Shown here in pieces: positions 1-10,600 of a stretch of DNA of 64,000 bases (position 1 is its first letter; each line of letters begins with the position of its first letter). Position numbers and translations under genes: made by a program. The notes below the pieces were generated by a model. The model made no database searches. It was not told the DNA's origin and was given only the letters and a program-made list of their open reading frames with translations. Source of the stretch: Bacillota bacterium (GTDB taxonomy: Bacteria > Bacillota > Clostridia > Lachnospirales > Bianqueaceae); NCBI GenBank assembly GCA_017441925.1, contig JAFRUE010000002.1, positions 186,001 to 250,000 on the forward strand. Direction: 5' to 3'.

Positions 1-1035
1 TGTACCGGATCCGGCCGGGTCCTCCGCCATCTGCCGCCTGTACTTCTCACGGTTCTCATAGGCTTCCTTCACACTCGTGAGGATCGTGTCCGCCGTCATT
101 TTCTCCTGCTCCAGGATGAGGCTAAAGCCCTTTTTCTCGAAGGACTGCGCGTTCAGGATCTGGTCTCCCCTGCTTGCGGAAAGCGGCAGCGGCACCAGTA
201 CGTTCGGCAGATGCAGGGCCAGGATCTCCGCCAGAGAATTCGCTCCGGCACGGCAGAGCGTCACGTCCGAAACGGCATAGAGATGCGGCATTTCTTCGTT
301 CGCATACTCGATCTGGAAATATCCCTCGCGCCCGGCAAGCGATGGATCCGCGTTGCCCCTCCCGCAGAGATGCGCGATCTGAAAATACGGCAGGAGCTTG
401 TCCAGTGCGCCTCGCACACCTTCATTCAGTGCCTGGGCTCCGGAACTGCCGCCCATTACGAGCAGAACGGGCTTGTCCGCTGTAAAACCGCAGATCCTTA
501 AACCTTCTTCCCGCGATCCATGCAGCAGTTCGTCACGGATCGGTGTACCTGTATAGACGCCCTTCTCCTTGGAAACATACGCAAGCGCTTCCTGGAAGTT
601 CACGCAGATTTTTTCCGCAAAAGGCGTCGAGAGCTTGTTGGCCAGTCCCGGCGTCAGATCGGATTCATGGCATACGACAGGAATATGCAGCCTGTGCGCC
701 GCGTATACGACCGGCACGCTGACAAAACCGCCTTTGGAAAAGACGATATCCGGTCTGATCTGTTTCAGGAGCTTCTTGGCCTGTGTGATCCCGCGGACCA
801 CGTGGAAAGGCATCAGCAGATTCTGCGCTGTCAGGTAGCGGTGCAGCCTTGCGGTATCGATCCCATAATACGGAATGCCGAACGGCTCGATCAGGCCTTT
901 CTCCATGCCCGCAATGCTGCCGATATAGCGGATATCCGCGCCTTCTGCCTTGAGATACGGGATCAGTGCCATATTCGGTGTAACGTGCCCACCGGTGCCT
1001 CCGCCCGTCAGAACGATCCTGTACGATCCGCTCAT
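1..1035 (-). CDS. murG: MurG, UDP-GlcNAc:lipid I N-acetylglucosaminyltransferase (3' end cut by the window)
   Basis: The frame is open from the ATG at 1035 to the left edge, giving 345 residues without a stop; the family is usually about 355-370 residues, so only the extreme C-terminus is missing. Visible motifs are the N-terminal glycine-rich loop GGGTGGHVTPN at residues 9-19, the FSKGGFVSVP segment and the second-domain VMGGSSGA loop, all typical of GT28 MurG. The enzyme adds GlcNAc to lipid I on the inner membrane face to make lipid II. Its start codon overlaps the stop of the upstream HIT gene by 4 nt (ATGA), so the two are co-transcribed and probably translationally coupled. Identity is secure. 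Confidence 0.95.
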   Translation of the reverse strand, partial: MSGSYRIVLTGGGTGGHVTPNMALIPYLKAEGADIRYIGSIAGMEKGLIEPFGIPYYGIDTARLHRYLTAQNLLMPFHVVRGITQAKKLLKQIRPDIVFSKGGFVSVPVVYAAHRLHIPVVCHESDLTPGLANKLSTPFAEKICVNFQEALAYVSKEKGVYTGTPIRDELLHGSREEGLRICGFTADKPVLLVMGGSSGAQALNEGVRGALDKLLPYFQIAHLCGRGNADPSLAGREGYFQIEYANEEMPHLYAVSDVTLCRAGANSLAEILALHLPNVLVPLPLSASRGDQILNAQSFEKKGFSLILEQEKMTADTILTSVKEAYENREKYRRQMAEDPAGSGT

Positions 1036-1454
1036 TTCTGCTCCTGCAGGGCTGCCGCGATCGCTGCCACGGCGGCATGTGTCTCCACCTGTTCCGGATG
1101 CAGCTGTCTCCACGTCGGCAGGATCCCGTCCCCATAGTAACGCGGAATCACATGCATATGGAAATGCATCACGGTCTGGCCGGCAGCCTCGCCATTATTC
1201 TGGATCACATTGATGCCGTCCGGCTTAAGCGCCGTCTTCATTGCGATCACAGTCTTACGGACAGCCTTCATGACCTCCGCAGCCGTTTCCTCATCCAGTT
1301 CTGTCATATTCGCCGTATGCTTCTTGGTGATCACCAGCAGATGCCCGACATTTGCCGGATTCGCGTCCGCGATGACCCGCACGTAATCATTCTCATAAGC
1401 AGTTTCGGTCGGAATCTCACCGTTAGCCAGTTTGCAGAAAATACAATCGCTCAT
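1032..1454 (-). CDS. HIT-family nucleotide hydrolase/transferase
   Basis: 140 residues, the normal length for a HIT protein. The N-terminus CIFCKLANGEIP and the histidine triad HFHMHVIPR near residues 97-105 are the family signatures; the HxHxH block is the nucleotidyl-His active site. Members hydrolyse adenosine phosphoramidates, dinucleoside polyphosphates or similar AMP conjugates in the cytoplasm; the substrate here cannot be told. An AGAGGAGA ribosome site precedes the ATG. It is first in a two-gene operon with murG, with its own sigma-A promoter at 1493-1521. Confidence 0.9.
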   Translation of the reverse strand: MSDCIFCKLANGEIPTETAYENDYVRVIADANPANVGHLLVITKKHTANMTELDEETAAEVMKAVRKTVIAMKTALKPDGINVIQNNGEAAGQTVMHFHMHVIPRYYGDGILPTWRQLHPEQVETHAAVAAIAAALQEQK

Positions 1455-1492
1455 TCTGTTCTCCTCTGTCTGTTCAGATTAAATCACGTTAT

Positions 1493-1521
1493 ATTATATC
1501 ACTCTTCCGGCCGCTTTTCAA
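1493..1521 (-). promoter_or_regulatory. Sigma-A promoter of the HIT-murG operon
   Basis: Read on the minus strand: -35 TTGAAA (1516-1521), a 17-nt spacer and -10 TATAAT (1493-1498), about 40 nt upstream of the HIT start codon. Confidence 0.75.
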
Positions 1522-1589
1522 TCCATTCCCCAGGAAGGAGTTGTAAACATTCCTTAAATATACTGTGAGGACTATATCGCGTTTCCTCC

Positions 1590-1629
1590 AAAAAACTGCA
1601 GTCATGGTCATGGACCACAACTGCAGTTT
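1590..1629 (-). terminator. Intrinsic terminator of the giant adhesin gene
   Basis: A 10-bp arm pair AAACTGCAGT/ACTGCAGTTT (1593-1602 and 1620-1629) encloses a second pair TGGTC/GACCA (1605-1609, 1613-1617), and six T residues follow on the minus strand. It lies 50 nt past the stop at 1680. Confidence 0.85.
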
Positions 1630-1679
1630 GCTTAAGTCATACTTTTTTAAGTCCGATCCCGGCTATGTGCCAGATGCTT

Positions 1680-4600
1680 TTAGATACCGCGTTTCCTGCG
1701 ATAGGTCAGAATACTGATAATCGCACCGGCCAGAGCCGCTGCCATCAACCCGGCGAAAACAAACGGTCTAGAATTATCGCCTGTTGCCGGAACCGGTTTC
1801 TCAGGCTTGGATTCTTCCGGTTTGGATTCTTCCGGCTTGGATTCTTCCGGTTTGGATTCCTCGGGTTTGGACTCTTCCGGAACAGACTCTTCGGGTTCGG
1901 ATTCCTCAGGTTTGGACTCTTCCGGAACAGATTCCTCGGGTACAGACTCCTCGGGCTTGGGCTCCTCGGGCTCTTCAGGAATGTGCACATTGGTCAGAAT
2001 CGTCAGAGTTCCGCTTGTATTGCTGCTCGCAAGTTTGTAGCCTTCCGGCAGCTTGCCCTCGGTCCAGGTATAAGTGATCTCTTTGCCGTCCTTATACATC
2101 GGGAGTTTGTCGAGAGTCGCTGTCCACTTGTTATCTGCGTTCAGTGTTACCGTTCCGACGTCCTCTGTCCCGTTGCTGAGCGTTACCGTCAGCGTCTCCG
2201 GACGAATGCCGTCCTGGTCATCCGCGTCATCCCAGACTTTGCGGACTGTTCTGAAAGTCGTTGCCGGCTTATGTGTATTGGTAAGAGTCGTTACCGTTCC
2301 TTCAGTCTTACTGTTCTCCAGCTTGTAGCCGTCAGGCAGTTCGCCTTCAGTCCAGGTGTAAACGATCTCCTCACCGTCCGCGTACTTCGGCAGATCTTCG
2401 ATCGATCCGGTCCACTCGTTGTCCGCGTTCAGTGTTACCGTTCCGACGTCCTCCGTACCGTTGTTGAGTGTTACCGTCAGCGTCTCCGGACGGATGCCGT
2501 CCTGATCATCTGCGTCATCCCAGATCTTCTTGACAGTCAGTTCTTCTGTCGCCGGTTCATGCACATTGGTGATAGTTGTTACTGTACCTTCGGTCTCGTT
2601 GCTCTCCAGCTTGTAGCCATCAGGCAGTTCGCCTTCGGTCCAGGTATAAACGATCTCCTCACCGTCCGCATACTTCGGCAGATCTTTGATCGATCCGGTC
2701 CACTCGTTGTCCGCGTTCAGCGTTACCGTTCCGATGTCCTCCGTACCATTGTTGAGTGTTACTGTCAGCGTCTCCGGACGAATACCATCCTGATCATCTG
2801 CGTCGTTCCAGGCCTTCTTGACAGTCAGTTCAACCGTCTCCGGAATATGCTTGTTCGTCAGAGTTGTAACTGTTCCTTCAACTGTGCTGCTCTCCAGCGT
2901 ATAGCCATCAGGCAGTTCGCCTTCGGTCCAGGTATAAACGATCTCCTCACCGTCCGCATACTTCGGCAGATCTTTGATCGATCCGGTCCACTCGTTGTCC
3001 GCGTTCAGCGTTACCGTTCCGATGTCCTCCGTACCGTTGCTGAGTGTTACCGTCAGCGTCTCCGGACGGATGCCATCCTGATCATCTGCGTCGTTCCAGG
3101 CCTTCTTGACAGTCAGTTCAATCTTCTCAGGGCTGTTTTTCACTACAAGCGCTCCGTCTTTCATCGTACCGCTGTAAGTTACTACACCATCGGCACCAAT
3201 CTTAAATGTCGCATCTGCAGCAATCACATATCCCTTCGGAGCGACCGTCTCTCGCAGTGTATAGGTTACTCCTGTTACAAGCTTTTCGACCACATGCGGT
3301 TTGCTTCCGGAGACCCACTCTTCCATTACTTCATTCTTACTGTCAAGGATCTGCAGAGTCGCGCCTTCCAGTGCTTTGCCATCTTCAGCATTTACCTTGA
3401 TGATCGAAACAGAGGTTTTCTCATCCTCCACAAGGAGAATAATACTGCCGTCTTCATCCGTATCGATACTGCCGGTTGAAGTCACTTTCCCGTCTTCGCC
3501 GATCACAAAGGTAATATCATTGGCCAGGATAAATCCGTCCGGTGCTGTTATTTCCTTCAAAGTATATTCTTCACCGATCAGAAGGCCCTCAATAACATAA
3601 GGCTCTTTCTCGGATATCCAGTGAATAACTTCGTTCTTCTTACTGTCAAGGACCTGCAGCGCTGCGCCTTCCAGTGTTTCTCCGTCTTCCGCGTTAACCT
3701 TGCTGATCCGGATGACTGTCTTTCTGTTGATGATTACCGCTTCGATCGTCTCACCGGCAATGATCTCCCCTTCAGCATTATCGGTTTCAGAGAAATAACT
3801 GTTGTTCGGATCCTCGACAACCTCATAGGTAATGCCTGCAGGCAGCCCGATAGCTTTCCTGGTTTCTCTCGAAGAAAGTTCAAAACTCGCAACACCGTCC
3901 TCAAAGGTCATATCACCATATGTTCCGTTGACAAAAGTGTCACTGAGCGTAACCGTAAAACCGAACTTGGTATTGTCCGCCTGGCCAGCGGCACCGTCAG
4001 AATCAGCCGGAACAGCCGGCTCAACGATCTTGGTCACAGACAAATTACCTGTCTCGTTGCTCTTAACCTTGATGTACAGGTGATATGTATTGGTATTGTC
4101 GCCACCCGCATCAAAGGTCCATGCGGTATTGTCTCCAAATTCAGTCTCAGCTCCGACTGTAAGATTACCGCCAGGTGTCTGCGGGTCGCCGACATTGGAA
4201 AGCTTGGAATTGTCCGTTGCGGAGGGTTTGTTCTCCGCAGACTTGGTCTGTTTGATTGTCCAGACATCAGAATCGAGCTCTCTGCCTGCCGGCGCTTCCG
4301 GAAGTTCGGCGATCGGAATTACGTGTTCATAAGTGTCAAACTCGTACTGGAAGATCGAATACTCGCCGCGTTCGATCTTCTTATCTTTGAAAGTCGAACC
4401 GTCCGTCGGCGTCTGCTCGATCAAGCGTGTGAATCTCTCATCGTCATCTGCACCTTTGACGATCACATACTCCGCATTCTCACGGTTGGCTGCAACAGCG
4501 TTTTCCGTCCCGGCGGTCGTATAGTAATTCTCATTCGTCCAGGCATCATCTGTCAGCAGCTGATAGCCATTGCCGTCATCGCTGTCCAGATAATACTTGA

Positions 4601-7600
4601 TCTGATACTTCGTCGTTACGAAAATCTTAACTGTACTTCCGCCTTTTACATTGTCAAGCTGTCCGCCGACGACCTTGTCAAGCCAGTTCAGCCTGTACTT
4701 CAGGCCGTCTTCGGATCCGCCCTGCTCTGCCCAGACCGCATCGATCGCGTACTGATGCGAAGGTTCAGCTTCGGAGAAATCCGTACTGGACATGTATTCA
4801 TACAGCGTATCCGCTGTAGTTCCGTCCTTGATGAACTTGATGTTCAGGTCGGCCGCATCATCGTTGTGATAAGCGAAGTACAGCGTGGCTTTCTGTACAG
4901 GATTCGCGCCGAGCAGTCTCTTTCTGCCTGTCGTGCTGCCGCCTGTGCCGTTCGGCACCCATGCCTCGCCATCACGGTAGACTTCAATATTGATGCTTCC
5001 GAGCCAGCGCTCCTTGGGATCTGTCTCGCCTGTTCCGCCGTTCTGCAAGTCCTTGAAATCGGACGCGCCGACGATCATGCGGCCGTTGTCATTCGCAGTA
5101 ATCGCCGCAGAATAACCGCGGACTGCATAGACGGGATAGACCTTGAGGATGTCGGTTTCTTTGTCGCCATTCGTTTCCTTAACGATTTTATCCTGAACCT
5201 CATCATAACCGATCAGATTGCTCAATTCCGGATTGCAGTCGCCCAGCAGATTATACTGATCCTTTACGGCCTTTTTAATGGATGCCAGTTTTGCAAGGTC
5301 ATCATAATCATACAGGTTTGCAGAATCATCCAGAGAAAGATACCCGGCTTTTTCCGGATCCGTAGTCCAACCGACGAAAACATAATCTGTATCGTCTTTC
5401 TTCGTATCCGCAAGCTGCGTCAGTATAAAGGTATCCTGCGGTTTAACTTCGGTATGATCCACATTCTTATCCGCGTCATGATAACGGATCTCAAATACCT
5501 CGTCAGACGCCGGTCTGCGGTATACCTCTACTTCAATCCTATCCGCCGTATTAACCGTTGTAAATGAGGTATGCGGTGTAGATACCATTTCATATCGTCC
5601 GGTCTGTGTATTGTAAATCTCACCCTGATACGTAAGTGTACCTACCCATGCACTGGACTTACCGCCGCGGAGATAGAATGTTCCGGAAGTCCCGCCAGGA
5701 TAAAAGCTGACCTGCGACGGCTTATTATACACATATAAGCTCTCTATTCCGGCCTTAATATACATATAACTGGAATTCAGCCTGCCAAGCGGTGTTACCC
5801 ACAGGTATTTCCGCACTTTATTATTCTCTGTGTCTGCGGTTCCTATAGCATTTGCGGAAATACCCTGTGCCCAGATGATAGAAGCGTCTGTCGGATCAAT
5901 ATAGGCAAACGGTTTTTTGACCGTTTCGTCTGTATCAAGCCTGTATTTATATTTTAATTCTCTGTCACTAAGCACTCCATTTACTTCAAGTGTGGAATAC
6001 CCATTGAGGACCTCCACAGCTGCCGGATAATAATGATATCTGTTATAATTAGCATTTCTGAGATATACTTCATCGCCAAACGGAAAACCTACAATCCGTT
6101 TTGTCCCGTTATCATTATATACTATGAGGATTTCATCACCGGCATGAATGTCTGTGAGATCGTTTACCTTATAATACTTGTAAAGATCCGTCCCGTTCAG
6201 GCTTGAATAATGCCTGCGCAGCACATCAGTATAAACAGTAAAGCTCACAGCTTCCGCTTCGGAATCCACGGCTACCATCTGTTTCCTGCCGTTCTCTCCG
6301 TCTGCAATGCCAAGCCAAACTGTAGAGCCGTCACGATTCACGGACAGCTTATAAGTCTCGACATTATCCCAGTCTGCCAGACTGTATACAGGATCACTTG
6401 GATGCAGAATATATGTAGCCGGATCTGCATTCGCATTCTTGCTCCATCCGCTGCCCGCGTTGCTTCCGTCCAGAGTAAGATAATTCTTGGTATTATCTCC
6501 ATAATTCTGACGGTCTTTACGGAACGAATAGGATGTCAGGAACACATAAGATCCGTCCTGAATTTCCATCGGTCCGATGCTGAAATTGTCGCTTGTTCCA
6601 CTATTATTGTTCGGTATCAGCACATGGTCAGAAACTGTATTAACTGTTCTGTACCCGGAAGTTCCGGCCTTTGTAAGTATCTGATACAGACCGTCTGCCT
6701 CCATAGCATACTCTTTGCCGTCCGTATCCGTATACACAAGCAGCATTTTGCCGGAAACATTCTCTGAGCCGGAATACGTCTCAACAAAATCACCGAATGT
6801 TTTGACAAGTGTATACTGATTTACAGGTTCTTCCGGTTCTGTTGCCTCAATATCGTCGGACAGAATATAGAAATAATTATGCCCGATTCCTCCGGATCTG
6901 TTTTCCAGATCTTCCATGTACTCGGCATCAGACAGATATGACAGATCGATATCCGTCATGTATTTATTCTGATAATCGTTTTCATTGGAAACCCCTGCAT
7001 AGGAGCTGTAAGCATACATATCCAGCGGTGCGGTTGAACTTGACACATATTTATAGTTATATGCCAGGAAGCTGTAATCGCTGTGATTAACCGTACCGTA
7101 AATCTCGTGATATGAATACCACCATGGGCCGAACTTATTGCTCACCGTCCTGAATCCCGAATACCCGAACAGCTCATCAACATACCAAAGGAAAGAATAA
7201 TTGTTCTTGTTAATGCTGAAGAGTTTTTCTCCTTCTGAAGTGATAATAACAGTGCCCGCTGAGGTTGTAATCGTCGGTTCCGGTTCATTAGCGCTGCTTC
7301 CCATCTTTAATGAAAGCGTTTTTCCCGCCGAGTCTTTGGCAGCGGACTTGAGCTGCAGAGAGACAGACTGGCTTCCCGGAGTAAACTTCGAGGCCGTAAA
7401 GACCAGAGGTTTGAAGCGTTTCGATGTATCGACCTTATATCCGTTTTCAAGATCTTCAAGCGAAGCGATGTCTGTAAGCTCAACAGAATATCCGCCGTTC
7501 TCATCGGCATACAGTGCATACCATTTGTTATCCTTAGCATTCTGGGTAACGATAATATAATTTCCTTTATCCTTTATCGCATTGATATCGGAAATCGGTT

Positions 7601-10600
7601 TATAGACCACATAATCATCACCGCTTGCCTGCGTAATGCTTTCCGGAGCCGTTGTCTTCCAAGGAAGGATCAGGCAATCGTTATACAACTCCAGCATCTC
7701 CCCGGATGTATCATTGGTTCGTGTATAATAACTGTAAGCATCCGCAGCTTCCCTGTTATATACAAATCCCTTTATGTTACCGCTCAAATCAACGTTTGCA
7801 AATCTGAAGTAACTGATATGGCCCTGATAATGATTATCATAGTAATCATAATGATACTCTCTATGATCATACACAGGCCAGGCTTTGTTTGCCTTAGACA
7901 CATCAAAACTGTCCGTAGAGAAAGTGCCATAAGAAATCATATACTCAGCATTTTCTCTAAGGGTAATTGCCGCTCCATTCGGGCTTGTAAGCTGCAGATC
8001 GATCGTTCCTGTCTCCGTGATCTGTGTTTTTCCGGCCGCAATAATATTATTGGTTCCGTTATAACGTTCCGTAATGACAGCAACAAACGTATCGTCCTCA
8101 TTAAAGGCCTTGGCAGCATCCACTCCATCTTTTATGCTCGTAACAACCTTAACATTTAAAGAGTCTACGACCTTATGGTAACCCAGGCTGATACTTGACC
8201 CGTCGGAGTACTGCCAGATATTCGTGCCGGACTGATTTGTCCAACTATAATATGAATACGCACCAAGGTTGCCCCACCCCCTATTGGGCGTTGTACAGTC
8301 TTTATCCTGATATGTTTCAAACTTAAAATCCATAGGATGATCGTCATACTCACCATCCTCAAAAAACGGATTATACTTGTCAAACTCTACCGTCGTCCAT
8401 TGATTCAGACTGTTATAGTCGATTCTTACAATCTTCTCTGTTGACCAGCTCGGATGAACCGAATCAGTCGCTGTGATCTTAACATATACCGGAAAGTCCG
8501 CTTCCGTCAGTCCTGCACTGCCGTCATTGTAGAGTCTGAACATCACTCCAGGACGGATGCCGCCTGTTGCAGCAAGCTTCTTGAACTCCGGTACATATAG
8601 TTCTCCCGTAGCGCCATCAGCCCCTGCAGCCAGAATATACCCTTCATCATCAAAACCGGCAAGACGGAATGTAACATAGTTATTACCGTAACGGCTGTTG
8701 GGATCATTAAGGTCGAGAGCGTTTGTGAGCACCCATGTGTTGTATGGATGTTCGTCATCGATAGTAATTGTTAACGGCTGAGGCTGCATACCTGAGCCTT
8801 GAGCTGACATTTGTGACAGGTAGTACCTGCTGACGCCGACATCAAACTCTGCCTCAGCTACACCGTCTTCATTTACAGTCAGTGTCCCGATCCTGTCGGA
8901 TGTTCCGTACAGGCTTAATACAATATCTACAGGATATGCAGGATCGTCTCCCTCACGGATCTCCTGCTCATATTCGGTCGTATCAAGCTTTACCTTCGCC
9001 TTTGGATAAAATACTGTGCCGTCATGTATAACTATTGCCGTAACGCTGTCTTCAGATGCAGAAGACAGATAACCGGAAGTATAGATCTGCTCATCATCGT
9101 AATAGAGCCAGGATATGACTGTCCATTCCTGATTATAAGAGCCCCCTCCGTAATACGGATAATTCTCTCGGCCTTCCTCTCCCATGAAAATGATCAGATA
9201 AGGGTTCTCATATGTTGCAGCACTGTTTTTGATAAAGTCAAGCTTTGTATGCTGCGCGGAGATCGTCTGAGTTTTCTTATACTGTCCATATTTTGCACCG
9301 TTGTTATTCTGAAGGTCATCCCGGATGATATATTGAGGACCGGGATATCCCATCGGCATTGTCGAAGACGACTCAAGCTGAGCTCTCGTCATCCCGTCAA
9401 GTGCGCTAAGAGGTATTTCATAATACTCAAGTACAAAACCGTCACCGATCTGCGCTGCTGTAGATAACTGAGCGGTGTCTATTTCATAAACATCTATATA
9501 AATCTTGTCATGGATCTGATCGCGGATGAAATTCAGAACCGCTTTCTGGGTCCCTACGGTATATGAAGAGTCCGTCCCCATTGTAACACTCAGGATGTTT
9601 CCATTGGAATCGACGCCCATTAGCGGCATATTGACAGTTGACTGATTAACCGGAAGACCAATGAGCGATCCGTCCGCATGCCATCGATTTGCGGAGAACT
9701 CTCCTTCTGGATCCGAAGGATCTCCTTCAACAACCGTAATTCCAAGCATGGTAGCACGATTTCCGCTCAGCATCTCAGAAAGGGCGTTCCTGCTCAGTTT
9801 AAAGCTGAGAGATACAACAGCCTGTCCGTCTGCGGAGACTTCTTTATTCCCGATCCCACCGGAAGGTATTCCAAACATATATGGGTTTGGAGTGTATACA
9901 GGAACAGGCGGAGTAGTTGAGCCTCCGGATTCTCCGATATATACTGAGCCCATTACACTTACAATTACCGTAACAGGATAGGGATCGTTTCCCGTTGCTG
10001 CGCGGTATTCGGATGAATCGAGATCTACTGTGATCTTAGGCTCTATTATAGAATCATCATGCCTTATGATAACGTCTGCGGTATCGGTACTTCCCGCTCC
10101 GTTGTTAGGATAAGCATACATATCCGTTCCGTCATAGAACACGACCGTATTAGAAGCCCATTCCTTCCAGCCGCTGTAGCCCCTGATCCATTTATCTCCG
10201 GAGAATACTACAACATAAGGATTGTCTTCTGACGCTTCCTCTTCCATAGTCAGTTCAAGGTCATAACTGTTCGTTGTAAAATTATACTCACTTGCGGGGA
10301 TTTCAATTGTATTTTCATACGCCGAATAATCTGTACTGCTGTACATCATATTGGAGTATATTGAATTCGAAGTATGCGATTTCAGCGCGCTTAAAGTATA
10401 ATTCGTATTCAAAGCGCTGGCAGGCATTTCGTAATAATACAAAGTAAAGCCCTGGCCAAATTCATCTGCGGAAATATCATTTCCGGAATAATCTGTAACG
10501 TGAAGACTTAAGGCCTTCTTTACCTTTGCAGGCGCTTTTGCCGGCGCCTTGGTCTGAGTCCTTGTCTTCTGTTTGACAGAGAATTCTGCCAGTACATAGA

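Noticed and set aside
1665-5567. Two very long plus-strand open frames (about 600 and 650 codons) opposite the adhesin gene
   Set aside because: They mirror the repeats of the minus-strand gene, have no ribosome site or known domain, and are rich in Arg/Cys/Phe as expected for antisense of biased codons.
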